Assembly (NCBI RefSeq): GCF_001659605.2
Contig: NC_035161.2
Coordinates: 7,889,556-7,953,555, forward strand
Direction: 5' to 3'
DNA length: 64,000 nt
From: Manihot esculenta
Lineage: Eukaryota; Streptophyta; Magnoliopsida; Malpighiales; Euphorbiaceae
Below the pieces are notes generated by a model that worked only from the letters and a program-made list of their open reading frames with translations, was not told where the DNA came from and made no database searches. Shown here piece by piece: positions 1-12,244 of the stretch (its first letter is position 1; the number at the start of each line of letters is the position of its first letter). Made by a program: the position numbers and the translations under genes.

Positions 1-338
1 CGGTTCGGTTTTGATCAGAAAAAAATCGAAAAAACTGAACCGAACCGATTAGTGAAAAATAATATGTTTTTTCAATAATATAGAGAAATTAAATCATATT
101 AAGATTAAAATATTTTAATTAAATTTTAAAATACTAAAAATAAAGTGTACAAAATAAAAAAATTATTAAAAATCAAAACCGATTAAACCGAATCGAATCG
201 AACCGAATCAGACCGGTTCGGTTCGATTCGATTTCTGACCAAAATCGGTTCGGTTCGATTTTCATAAACATATAAATTTTGGTTTTTGGTTTATTCGGTT
301 CGGTTCAGTTTTGCACCGAACCGACCAAATGCTCACCC
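1..338. repeat. CGGTTCGGTT-type intergenic repeat, youngest copy
   Basis: An AT-rich core is flanked by many CGGTTCGG/CCGAACCG words at both edges. Two more degenerate copies, with the CG-containing words largely converted to TTGATT or AATCAA-like words, lie at about 19340-19790 and 45625-46085. The three copies share the order of the AT-rich core and the closing stretch that ends near an ACCGA word. No coding potential is visible. The left end lies outside the window. Confidence 0.7.
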
Positions 339-342
339 CTAG

Positions 343-769
343 GAGCAGCTGTCCTCAGCTCCCGACAACGAGCTCCTCAACGCCACCGAGGTGACTCTAA
401 AGTCTCTGCCAGATTTTGTGGCTGAAATGTTGTGCACTTGGATGTTTGGGGGAACTCTGGAAGCCTCAGACCCTCACTTCCTCTCTCTCGTTAGCCACCT
501 TGCTCGCTCCACCACTCAACAATTCGCATTTAATTCCCGCTCTCTAGACGATCTCGGAGAAATTCTGAGGGAGATGTTCCTTATGGTAAGTCACTGTTCC
601 TTAAGGGTATTTTTAATAATTTTGCTTTCTCTAACTCTGTTTTTTCTTTTAAGCTTTTGGGATCTTCCTCGAGATTGATGCAAGGAACCGGTCTTTCTAG
701 AGCTCGGTGGAGCAGCGCATCACCGAGGAGCGAAGGGACGAGAACATCGTTGCCAACGGCGACACTCGA
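343..769 (+). pseudogene. Decayed coiled-coil protein gene, upstream part
   Basis: The stretch is GC-richer than its surroundings and encodes a run beginning near LKSLPDFVAEMLCTWMFGG. A GT donor at 586-587 and a polypyrimidine-AG at 652-653 could mark a 68-bp intron. After it the reading frame continues as a charged segment (EQRITEERRDENIVANGDTR), with one in-frame stop. That frame runs without a break across the inserted LTR (770-3450) into 3456-4047, so both pieces are one former gene. I do not recognise the family. The layout, with an N-terminal globular part and a long coiled coil, is like plant proteins carried by or captured in retrotransposons, but this is an inference. Confidence 0.5.
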
Positions 770-3450
770 TGTAACACCCCTTACCCTATCAAAGAGTAGA
801 CAGAGCAAGGAATGTCACAAACTATACCTTTTTAGATATATCAAGACTAAACAATTTCTTTTATCTGTAAACACCAAGTTTTTAGGTAATACATGTAACC
901 TTCATCAAGTGATTAAAATAAATGGGAGATTTCTAAACCAAAATTTTTCGGCAGAGTTTCCTCTGTTTCATTAGCACTTTAACCTGTAATACATATGAAC
1001 ATCACACTTATAATACACTAACAATTGTCATTTGATATCTTACTATTCTTTGATTACATAACCTTTACACTCCTATTAAATATGTACATGCCAAAATATA
1101 ACTGCACTATGACTCAGAGACTCAAAACAACCAGCTATGATGATGGCCTTGATATCTGATGTAGATCTCTGATAACTTCCGTTGCCCCTATTTTATCTAC
1201 AACCTGCGTGAGGTAAAAACCAACACACTGAGCTAATGCTTAGTGGGTGATAGCAATAATAACAGAATAAAACAAACAAGTTCACATATATCGATAATCA
1301 AGTAAACCATTACAAGCTAGTAGATGCAAACATGTTAACATTCACCAATAAGTTCACAAAATCAAATATCAATCTTAATTAAGATCTTAGCCCTTATAAA
1401 CACATAGTAGGATCGACTAGGTAGATAAGAAGTTATATCGGTAGGCACAGGGTGCCGAACGGTAGGCTCAGAGGCCAAAACTGTGATAGCAGGGCTCTGT
1501 GGCCATGCTTATGAGGTACCAGATATGTAACCTCAAATATAGATCATGTATCGGTAGCAGTACTGTGAACTCTGTATGTTTATATGGCATGCCATACCCT
1601 TAAACTAACCTCGACTCCTATTACGTTTACCAGAGCCAAATACCATTAATTCAATGTATCAATGTCAAATGCATGCCATTTGAAGCTATTTCAATTCATT
1701 TTCCAAAGTACATATATCATATGCCAATATTTACAATATGGAAAATTAATGGCAAATAGTGCAAAACTTTATTGACTTAGCATTTCAATATAGAAAACTA
1801 CATTCTTCCATATATTGCATAAACTTTTTAGGTAGTTTAGAGTTACAATTAAACTTCAGTTTCTTCATAAGAAATGTATATTTATGCCTTATCTTTCCAA
1901 CAAGGTATGGTTCATGCAAATTTGATCATCCTAGCTTAAGTTATGAATTTTTCTTTACAAGCTGCTCAATAAGGTATTAATCAGTCCAGTATTGGTACCT
2001 GTTTATAGTCTCACAAAACTTATCAGATTTATGCATTTCCATACTAATTAAAGCTTAAGTGTCTTCTACAAATTTTTAGGTATACTTCTTAAGATTCAAT
2101 TGGCACTGGTCTTAACAAATTTCACTAAGTACAAAATTAGTTATGGTATCATCAATAGACTCTGTTCCGGATGCACTACCACTGTATCCAGTTTAGGTTC
2201 ACTTGCAATTTTCATCATCTTACATACAGATTTCGAATTTGTTCAATCATGAAAATTTTAGCTCTTTGTCTTAGCTTTCATTTGGTATATCTTAGGACTA
2301 ATTTCAATAAATACACAATAAGTTATGAACTTGTTAACACAAGCTGCCCTGTTAAAACCTATTCTGCCAGATTTGCACTTTTAGCTCTCATGTTAAGTTT
2401 CTTTACTCTAAGCCTTTCAAACACCATTTTAACATACATATAACATATTTATACAATCAAAGCAACATTTCCAGCAAGTAAAATCACCCTCCAACTTCAT
2501 ATGTCCATGAGAAAATTCAAGGAAAACAGAAAATCAAAGAAACACCAAACCTTTCTTTAATTCCTCTTTCCTTTTTCCACTTCTACTCTCTAGCTATCTC
2601 CTTTCCCTTTGATGTTCCTTCACCTAGGTCAATTTATATCTTAGGGAAGGATTGAATAAACTATAAATTAAAGCTTTATAATTCAAATCCATGCATGAAG
2701 AAATAAGAAGATGCCATTTCCTACACACTTCTAAGCTCACCTTTGATTTTCAAGCTTGATGTATATGGAACCCTAAACTTTTCTTCTTCAATTCCTTCAA
2801 TATATGGCTGTTCCTTTAGCTCTTGATCTTAGGATGAATTTTAATTGAAGCAAGAAGTTGATTGGGTGAGATTTGGCTTGGCTTTGGTGGGAGGAAGACA
2901 AAACAAAGCTTTGGTCTTCTATGGTGTGAGCTACAGCAATTGTGTGATGGAGAAAATAACAATCCCCTTTTTCTTTTTTAATTTGCTTTTTCATTTCTCC
3001 TTTCCTTAGTTAGGTGACACATGGAAAGTAAAATTTGACTTTTATGTTTTAACTTTCCATATTTACACTTTAACCCACTAAACTCTTTACCATGTTTCAA
3101 TTTAGTTTTTAAACTTTCAATAATCATAGATTGACCTACTAAAATATGCTTTTAGCCTTTAGAAGTCCTTTTCACTTAAGCTAGCATAACGGATTTAAAC
3201 AAACACCTCAAGCAAGCACGTCGGGAAACCCTAAGCACCTCCCGAAAGTGTCTCATTCCCGACTCGCTAATCACACTGTCTACTTTAATACTCAATACGT
3301 CCATTTCTTTATTTGAGTTTTCTATGATTCAGTTATTAGCAGTTTAGAGTTATGCTAGCACCACCCCTAATGTCACTTACTCTAGTAGTGAAATAGCCTA
3401 ACTCTACCTAGTGATGGCACTACTCTAGCTATGGGTTTGAGGATGTTACA
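770..3450. mobile_element. Solo LTR, 2681 bp, of a second LTR-retrotransposon family
   Basis: The element starts TGTAACACCCC and ends GGATGTTACA, so it has the TG...CA ends of an LTR. It is bounded by a perfect 5-bp target-site duplication, CTCGA at 765-769 and at 3451-3455. It interrupts a reading frame that is continuous when the element and one duplication copy are ignored. There is no primer site, polypurine tract or internal coding region, so it is a solo LTR left by LTR-LTR recombination. Its sequence is unrelated to the GGCCGCCGAA-bearing LTRs that dominate the rest of the window. Orientation is uncertain because both ends could be read as an LTR start. Confidence 0.85.
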
Positions 3451-3455
3451 CTCGA

Positions 3456-4047
3456 GGGCAGCTCATCGTCTCCCAAGGGATCATTGACGACCTTACCAAG
3501 CAGTTGGGAGACATGAGGGAGGAAGTGGCCCAGGTCGCCAAGCGTGTATCATTGGCTGAGTCACAGCGAGATAAGGCCTAGTTTTAGCTGTCTTCCCTGA
3601 AGGAGGCCTGCCAGCAACGTGATGAGGCCCGGGCTCAACAGGACAAGGCCTTGGGCCACGTGGACACTTTGCAGTAGGAGGTGAATAAATATATCGAGGA
3701 CCTGAAAGGCATGTCCTCTGTGGCGGAGGAGTCTCGTCTCCAACAGCAGCAACTTCGCCACGAGGTCATCGCTCTGGAGGAGAGAAGTTCTACACTTTTG
3801 AGGGACATCAGGGCTACCGAAGACAATGTCCAACTGGCCTTTGAGGAGCATCTCCAGGAGTATAAGGACTCTGCTGTACTGAAGGTCAAGATTCAATAAG
3901 CCTGTGAAGTGCGTCTTGAAGAGTACAAGGCCTTCGACGAAATGAAGGAGAAAGCATACCGTGAGGCCTTCCGTATGTACGCTTCTGGCTATAATCAAGG
4001 CCTGAAGGCAACTAGAGATGCCCCCTCCACTCTGTTAGTAGTCCTGC
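3456..4047 (+). pseudogene. Decayed coiled-coil protein gene, downstream part
   Basis: This continues the frame of 343-769. It encodes a strongly charged, Gln/Glu/Arg/Leu-rich heptad-like segment (for example LGDMREEVAQVAKRV and SRLQQQQLRHEVIALEERSS), which predicts a long coiled coil, followed by an aromatic-rich tail near YREAFRMYASGYNQG. The frame is broken by at least three in-frame stops (near 3580, 3676 and 3897), so no full protein can be made. It is cut at 4047 by a Tekay-type LTR. The tail resembles the C-terminal region seen in some plant retrotransposon-associated coiled-coil proteins. I cannot confirm this without a search. Confidence 0.5.
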
Positions 4048-4714
4048 TGTAACGACACAGAAACCGTACCGCTACCGGCGCTAGGATTCAAATCGACATA
4101 AGGTCGCCGGAACCCGTAGCAAGCCTACCATGCATCCTGAATACCTGATAGAATCCCATACATGATCATACATTTTCATAAAAACTTTAAACTTTTTCAT
4201 ATACCAAGCTTGATCTGGGCATGCATCATCATAACTGTAAACATAAAAAACCCCATACTAGAGTTTTCATCAAATGCTCCAGTAGGGTCAACATCTCATA
4301 CATCAAGCTTGGTTCAACATATATCATTAACACAATATTTTATAAAAAGATCATGTACAAATGGGATTACAACTGACATTAGGGCCAAGCACAATACTAA
4401 TCCTCAATACATTATATTATATTTCATGTCCACAACTAAACTACTACATAAACATATACCAAAACTCTGCTGACTTTCCCAAAGCTACCTGTTCTCCTGC
4501 AAACCTGGGGGTTAGGGAAAAGGGGTGAGCTACTAAAACCCAGTGAGCAGAACAATAAAAACAATTTAATAAACATATATTTTCATGGAATGCATCACAA
4601 CACAAGTAAATCACCTTAAGATGGACTTGTCACCATTAACCCTCTACATAATCCAATAGATGTTCAGCCCTCGACGGAGCTCCTCAGGACTTCCTCTTAA
4701 ACATAACATAACAT
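4048..4714 (-). mobile_element. Partial Tekay-type LTR, outer copy
   Basis: It begins TGTAACGACACAGAAACC and follows the same order as the other LTRs of this family in reverse orientation: the terminal CTACCGGCGCTAGG block, then GATCATACATTTTC, then the pyrimidine-rich U5 block. It breaks off at 4714, where another LTR of the same family starts. Its other half was not found next to the nested element, so deletion or LTR recombination has removed it. Confidence 0.75.
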
Positions 4715-6850
4715 TGTAACGATGAGGAAACCGGACCGTTACTGGCGCTAGAATCCAGATCGACTTAAGGTCACCGGGACCCGTAGCAAGCCTGACATAC
4801 AATCTGTGTACCTGATATAATCCCATACATGATCATACATTTTCATAAAATTTCAAAACTTTCCATATACCAAGCTTGACCTGTGCATGCACTAAAACCA
4901 TATATATAAAACCCCTTACTAGAGTCCTCATCAAAAGCTCTAGTGGGTCAACCTAACATATGTCAAGCTTGATTCATAACTCATAAAAACATCATTATAA
5001 CATTTCATTAAAAAGATTATGTACCAAAAGGGATTAACACAACTATTTGGGTCAAGCACAATACTAAACCATAAAACCATTCTTTACATTACGATTCATA
5101 ATATCATTTTACAATACATGACCACTTCTAACTATTACATAGACAAGACCTTCAACCTCGAAGACTCCCCGATCTATCCTGAACCTGCAAGCCTGGGGGT
5201 TAAGGGAGGGGGGTGAGCTAGAAAGCCCAGTGAGTAGAACAATAAAACAATATATAAAAACATATGCTTTCATGAAATGCATCATCATCACAATCAATTC
5301 ACATCACGGATAGACTGACCCAAAATTCCCTCTACTCTGTGCCCGGCCCTAGATGGAACTCCTCAGGACTTCTGTTACATATAATAAGCTCTGTGCCCGG
5401 CCCTCGATGGGGCTCCTCAGGACTTCTGTTACATACAATGAAAATCTAGAGGGCTAGTGAGTCGTCCTGTTATCCATCCACACCCACAATGAATAATGCA
5501 ATGCGTCATATTCGTGAATTCTAATGCAATCAACCTATTATATATCATGATGCATGAATATGCTTAAAACATTTGATTTCTTGAAATAAAAGATTAGTTA
5601 GTTCTACTCACCTCTGGCTGACTCTGAACAGACTCTGAAGCAGCTGTCTCACTGCTGGGCTCCTCGGTTCCTCGGGTCCGATCCTACACAGGTGGACTCG
5701 AATGAGGTGCCAAACATACTATATAAGGACTCTAAACATCTCCCCAAAAACCCCCTAAAACCTCACAAAACATGCATGCAAAACAGGCAAAGGAAGGCTA
5801 GACAAGGCATATTCGGCGGCAGATTCGACGGCCGAATGCCCCCACAGATTCGAAAGTCAGGCACTTTCAGGGGCAGGTTCGGTTGCCGAAAGTCTCCTCC
5901 AGAGACGAAAGTCAGACACTTTCGGTGGCAGGTTTGGCGGCCGAAAGTGCTTGACAAAGCCGAAAGTCCATTTTCGGGGGCAAGTTTTGGCGGCCAAAGA
6001 TTGCTTCCACAGGCAGGTTCAGCAGCCGAAACTACCTTCGGCGGCCGAACCTGGGTTCTCCAGAAAGGCAGAACTCGATTCCGCCTCATGCAATCCGCCT
6101 CCAAAACTTTCCACACTCACATCCAACACTTCCAAAACATGCACAACTCATACAATAAGCATAATGGGGCATAAAACTAGCCTAAACCCCAACAAACATC
6201 AACATAGCATCACATTAAACATGCATTAACCATTAAACCAACATAACCCTAACATTTTACATTTATATACATCATGCATTTACTACCCATAAAACCTTTT
6301 AAAACTTACTTAAAACATCAAAGGAGGTGAGGATCCGCTCTTACCTCTTGAAGATCGAGAGGAGAGGCGATCCCAACTTGGAGTTGTGAAGGAAATGAGC
6401 TCCGGGGTCTCCAAGCTTCCAAACTTTGATCTTTGCTCGAAAATCTTCAAAACCAAGTTAAAACTCATCAAAAACATAAATGATTTGAAGGAAAACACGA
6501 AATCGACCATGGGAGGCGAAATCTCACATTTGCCCGAAAATAGAGAGAAAAAACTCGACCATTTTCGGACAAGAGGCCTTTTATAGGTGGCTGGCCAGAC
6601 CACCTTCGGGGGCCAAAGGTGCCTCTGCAAGAGGCCAATGTTCGGCGGCCGAACATGAGGTTTGGCGGCCGAACCTAGCTTTTTCCTCCTTGGTCTTTTT
6701 CTTTCAAAACTCAATTCTTTCTTACTTAAAACCTTAAAAACATGTAAAAATATTTTATAAAGACATATTTTACCCTTCTAGAGGGTTCCGACATCCAAGA
6801 TTCCGCTGGATGGTAGGAATTCCAATGCTGGAGTCTAGCCGGGTATTACA
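4715..6850 (-). mobile_element. 3' LTR of Tekay-type element 1
   Basis: A 2136-bp LTR in minus orientation, running from TGTAACGATG at 4715 to GGGTATTACA at 6850. It abuts the polypurine tract of element 1, which places it as the 3' LTR. The TATA box reads TTTTATA on the plus strand at 6579-6585. The GGCGGCCGAA array lies at about 5810-6050, with further modules at 6600-6680 upstream of the TATA. It carries the GCCCGGCCCTCGATGGGGCT type of minirepeat (about 5340-5440), unlike the right-hand LTR of the same element. Confidence 0.85.
6579..6585 (-). promoter_or_regulatory. LTR TATA box
   Basis: TATAAAA on the minus strand, inside a block (GGCCAGCCACCTATAAAAGG) that is almost invariant in every LTR of this family in the window. 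Strong conservation in otherwise diverged LTRs supports it as the core promoter. Confidence 0.7.
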
Positions 6851-6866
6851 TTCCTCCCCCCTTAAG
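6851..6866 (-). promoter_or_regulatory. Polypurine tract of element 1
   Basis: The minus strand reads CTTAAGGGGGGAGGAA directly next to the 3' LTR start. It is the expected plus-strand primer for reverse transcription. A perfect 9-bp hairpin follows at 6866-6887. Confidence 0.85.
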
Positions 6867-6949
6867 AACATTCGTCCCCGAATGTTCAACAAACAAACAA
6901 GCACATACAAAACATAGCAGCAAGAACACATAATCCTAAAACACAAACC

Positions 6950-9900
6950 TTAGAAGAGATAGCGGTATTGCTGGAGCATGGACTCCCGTGTCTCCCAGGT
7001 ACACTCTTCAATATTGTGGTGATTCCAAAGGACTTTCACCATCGGGATTTTCTTGTTCCTCAACTTCCTGATCTGCGTGTCTAGGATCCGCACTGGCTGC
7101 TCAACATAGGTGAGATCTCCTAGGATCTCTACATCAGGCTCGCTAAGAACCTTGCCCGGATCTGACACGAACTTTCGTAACATGGAAACATGAAAAACCG
7201 GATGGATTCTCTCCATGGAAGCAGGCAAGTCCAACTTGTACGATACATTCCCAATCTTCTGCAAGATCTCAAAAGGTCCGATGTACCGTGGAGCTAGCTT
7301 ACCTTTCTTCCCAAAACGAACCACCCCTTTCATAGGAGACACCTTGAGCAACACCATATCTCCCTCCTGAAACTCTACCTGTCTCCTGCGGATATCTGCA
7401 TAGCTTTTCTGCCGACTGACAGCAGTTCTGATTCTCTCTCTAATTATGGGCACCACCCTGCTGGTGATCTCTACTAACTCTAGGCCTGTCAAAGCCCGCT
7501 CTCCTACTTCTTCCTAGCAATCTTCCTATACAAAGCTTCATATGGAGCCATCCCTATGCTAGCATGATAGCTGTTATTGTAGGCAAACTCCACCAAGGGT
7601 AGATGCTGCCTCCAAGAACCGCCAAAATCTAGCACACACATTCTGAGCATATCCTCTATAGTCTGGATGGTCTTCTCTGACTGTCCGTCTGTCTGTGGGT
7701 GGAAGGCAGTGCTAAAGTCTAGCCTAGTACCCATAGCATTCTGCAGACTCCGCCAAAACCTGGAGGTGAACTGGGGTCCCCTGTTTGACACTATTGATAC
7801 TGGAGCCCCATGTAGCCTTACTACCTCTTCTATATACACTTGTGCTAACTTGTCCACAGAATAGCCACTCCTGACAGGGATGAAGTGAGCAGATTTGGTC
7901 AGTTTGTCTACAATCACCCATATGGAGTCTAGTCTGTTGGACACTGCCGGTAACCCCACCACGAAGTCCATAGCTATATTCTCCCATTTTCACTCTGAAA
8001 TCGGTAGTGGGTTAAGCATTCCAGCCAGCTTCTGATGTTCCAGCTTCACCCTCTGACAAACCTCACAAGCGGACACGAACTGTGCCACCTCTCTCTTCAT
8101 AGCTGGCCACCAATAGACCCTTTTCAAATCCTGATACATTTTGGTGGCTCCAGGATGAACGTTGTACCTGGCATTATGAGCTTCCCTCATAATGTCTCCC
8201 TTTAGACTCACGTCATCTAGTACACATAATCTGCTCCCATAGCGGAGGATCCCTTTGTCGTCAAACCTGAACTCTTCATTCTTGCCTGCTTGAACTGCTC
8301 TTGCTATCTTTACTAACTCTGGGTCCTCATGTTGTTTCTGAGCCACTTGCTCCAGAAACACGAGTGCCACTCTCATCTGAGCTATCAAAGCACCTGTACC
8401 AGATAACTCTAACTGCAACCCTTCATTGATGAGCTTGTAAAACTCTCTCACTGCCGGTCTTCTCTCTACTGTAATATGGGACAAACTGCCAAGTGATTTC
8501 CGGCTCAAGGCATCTGCCACAACATTTGCCTTACCCGGATGGTACTGGATCTTGCAATCATAGTCACTAAGCAGTTCTACCCATCTTCTCTGTCTTAGGT
8601 TCAACTCTCTCTGACTCAAGATGTACTGCAAGCTTTTATGATCAGTGAAGATCTCACATTTTACCCCATATAGGTAATGCCTCCACATCTTGAGTGCAAA
8701 GATCACAGCTGCCATCTCTAGGTCATGTGTAGGGTAATTCAACTCATGCTTCTTCAGCTGCCTAGAAGCATAAGCAATTACCCTTTCATTTTGCATCAGC
8801 ACACAACCTAGTCCCATACGGGATGCATCATAAAACACTATGAAGTCTTCATTACTGGTAGGCAGAGCTAACACTAGTGCTGATGTCAACCTTTTCTTCA
8901 GCTCCTCAAAACTCTCTTCACACTGATCAGACCACACAAACCTCTGATTTTTCTTAGTTAATCTGGTCATAGGAGCGGCAATTTTTGAGAAGTCCTGAAC
9001 GAACCTCCTGTAGTAACTTGCCAAACCCAAGAAGCTTTTAATCTCTGTCACTGTAGTGGGTCTAGGCCAGTTAGCTACAGCTTCTACCTTCTTGGGGTCC
9101 ACTTCAATTCCCTGTTCTGACACTACATGCCCCAAGAATGAAATGCTCCTTAACCAGAATTCACATTTGGAGAACTTGGCATACAAGCCATGCTTCCTCA
9201 GGGTCTGCAAAACTGTCTTAAGATGATGAGCATGCTCCTTTGCATTTCTGGAATACACTAAGATATCATCGATGAAGACAATAACAAAGTGATTCAGATA
9301 CTGACTGAAAACCCTGTTCATGAGATCCATGAATGCTGCAGGGGCATTGGTTAGCCCGAACGGCATCACTAAGAACTCATAGTGCCCATATCTGGTCCTG
9401 AACGCCGTCTTTGGCACATCTTCTTCTCTTATTCTCAACTGGTAATACCCGGACCTCAGATCTGTCTTGGAGAAATAACCTGCTCCTGCCAGCTGGTCAA
9501 ATAGATCATCAATCCTGGGTAGAGGGTACTTGTTCTTGGTAGTGACTTTGTTCAACTGCCTATAGTCGATGCAAAGTCTGAGGGATCCATCCTTCTTTCT
9601 CACAAACAGCACTGGAGCACCCCAGGGTGAGGTACTCGGTCGGATGAAACCCTTGTCTACCAACTCTTGCAACTGCTCCTTTAACTCTTTCAACTCTGCT
9701 GGTGCCATCCTGTAGGGAGGGATAGAGATCGGTCTAGTTCCAGGCATCAATTCTATTTCGAACTCTATCTCCCTAGCAGATGGTAGTCCTGGAAGCTTGT
9801 CTGGGAAAACATCTGGAAACTCTCTAACCACAGGCACTGAGGCGGGCTCCCTAACCTGACTATCTAACTCTCTCACATGAGCTAGAAACCCCTGACAACC

Positions 9901-11919
9901 CCTCCTGAGTAACCTACGAGCTTGTAGGGCTGAGATCAAACCTCTAGGTGTACCCCTCTTGTCTCCTCTGAAGATAACCTCTGACCCATCTTGACCTCTG
10001 AACCTGACTACCTTGTCTCTGCAGTCCAAGGTAGCACCATGGGTAGATAGCCAATCCATCCCTAGAATGACGTCAAAATCTGTCAAGTCTAGAACCATAA
10101 GGTCAGCTGGAAGGCATCTATCCTCAATAAACACTGGACTATACCGGCAGACTGACTCTGCCACTGATGGATCACACTTAGGTCTACTGACCCAAAGGGG
10201 ACACTCTAACCCAGAGACTAACAAGCCCAACCTCTCTACAGCTCTCGAAGCAACAAAAGAATGAGATGCACCAAGGTCCATTAATGCATACACATCTGAA
10301 CAACCAATGATGAGATTACCTGACACCACAGTGTTTGACGTGTTTGCCTCCTGCTGTGTCATAGTGAAGATCCGAGCTGGAGTTGATGGACCTTCACCCC
10401 GGGAACCTGCCGAAGAAGAGGTTGTCCCTCTTCCTCTGCCTCTGCCACTGCCCTATGTCATGGCTGGAGCTACTGGCTGAGCCACACTACCAGAAGCTGT
10501 CTGCTGGGACTGCGCCATAATAGCTGCTCTAAGACACTCCCGCGCTATGTGTCCCTCTTGTCCACATCTATAACATGCTGATGTCCCAAACCAACAAACT
10601 CCCTTGTGCGGCTTCCCACACCTCATGCACTCTGAACTATCTGCACCTGAGCTCGAGCCACCACCCAAACCCAGACCGGACTTCAACCAGTTCCAGAACT
10701 TATTCTTCTTTGGCTTTTTAGAGCCTCTGTCCCACTTTTTACTGCCTGAAGCTGCTGCACTCACAGAAGAAGGATCTAGCTTTCCTCTGCCTGGGGTCTT
10801 GGAACCCGAAGACTGTGCCCCTGTCTGCTTAACTGACCCATCAATGATGGCACTAGCCTTCATTTTTCATGCTGCATCCACAATGGCGTGGAAGCTCTTC
10901 CTTTCTGCTGCAAGGATCAGAGAGGAATACCTAGAGTGGAGCCTCATGGTATACCTCTTTGCTCTCTTCTGATCTGTATCATAAGCTTGACCCACAAGTG
11001 GCAACAGCTCCAAGAACTTATCTGTGTATTCATCAACACTCATCTCCTCTGTCTGCCTCAACTGCTCAAATTCAATCATCTTCAATTCCCTGGAGCTATC
11101 AGGGAAAGCCCATCCTGCAAATTCATTTGCAAATTCCTCCCAGGATAGACTATCCAACCTCGGGTCCACATAGTTTTTGAACCATTCTTTTGCCTTCTTA
11201 CACTTCAGAGTGAACCCCGCCATCTTAATGGCTCTACTATCATTTGCCCCCAACTCATCTGTTATCATTTTTACCGTTCTGAGGTACTCAAACAGATCAT
11301 CACCTGATTCATACTTGGGAGCATCCAGCTTAAGGTAGTCTGTCATCTTTACCTTGATCCCCCCAGATGAGCTAGGTTTAGGTATTTGGACATTAGGGGT
11401 TACTGGTTCTGTTGGTGGAGGAGGAGGTGAAGCATTCCTTGGGATAGGGTTTGCTGTGCTTAGGTAGAAAGGTGAGGGAGGGTACATTGGGTATTGTGGG
11501 TATGGTGGGTAAAAAGGTGGATAGGGCATGTAGCAAGGGTATGGGTTAAAGCCGGAGTAATCCGATGTACCTCCCATCGGATACCCTGGGCCTTGTGGAA
11601 AGGGTGGATATTGGGGTGGATAACCAAACCCCGAGGCTTGAGCGCCTCCTTGTGATTCTCCTGTATCCTCCTCAGACATGCTCACATCCAAATTTCCATC
11701 CCTTCTCTGATCCTCATTCGTAGCTTCCCTCACATCTGAAGATCTCCCACCCTGATCTGTTCCCCTTCTGCTAGCATCAAAAGACCTTGTAGCCCTTGAT
11801 GTTCTTTCTCTACTAGAACGGCAAGACATTGCTCTTGGCAAAGCAGGGGGGCGGGCATCCATGCCCTCATTCTCTGGTGGTACTTCAGTCAATCGTGCAG
11901 ATCGACGAGTGCCTCTCAT
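6950..11919 (-). pseudogene. Ty3/gypsy Tekay-type gag-pol polyprotein, element 1 (broken)
   Basis: One gag-pol frame starts at MRGTRRSARL (11919). Domains in order: Pro/Tyr-rich N-terminus; gag core with AKEWFKNYVDPRLDSLSWEEF; two zinc knuckles, the second CYRCGQEGHIAREC; aspartic protease with DLGASHSF; reverse transcriptase with FIDDILVYS; RNase H; integrase with an HHCC finger and DDE core; C-terminal chromodomain-like segment ending in ESMLQQYRYLF. Breaks: in-frame stops at 10864-10866, 10450-10452 and 7987-7989, and a net 16-bp deletion with frameshift near 7500. The integrase motif reads VSNRGPQF, so the second catalytic Asp is Asn. The protease has Leu where Ser or Thr is usual. The element cannot encode its own machinery. 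Confidence 0.9.
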
Positions 11920-12166
11920 TCTGTTTTCTGAAACACAACATCACATAGCACAAAACATTAGCATCATATGGTTCATGTGGAAACACATGAACCTACACAT
12001 ACATAGCATATCATTCATGCACATGCATATAATCATGGCATTTCACATCATCATTTAGACAGGGCTCTATATCCTATCCTAGTGGACATGATTTTTCCTA
12101 TTGTGCTTGCCCTTCTATAACATCTATGAGCCCGACACTCTCTAGGTCCGACCATATGAACCTAGG

Positions 12167-12178
12167 GCTCTGATACCA
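12167..12178 (-). promoter_or_regulatory. Primer binding site of element 1 (initiator-Met tRNA)
   Basis: The minus strand reads TGGTATCAGAGC three bases inside the 5' LTR end. This matches the 3' end of plant initiator methionine tRNA, the usual primer of this clade. It is not a tRNA gene. Confidence 0.85.
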
Positions 12179-12244
12179 ATCTGTAACGACCCAAAAATCG
12201 GACCGCTACCGACGCTAGGATCCAGATCGACTTAAAGTCGCCGG

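Noticed and set aside
2171..2443. 90-residue frame within the first solo LTR
   Set aside because: Low-complexity Phe/Leu/Ser content, no homology to known protein domains, inside an LTR.
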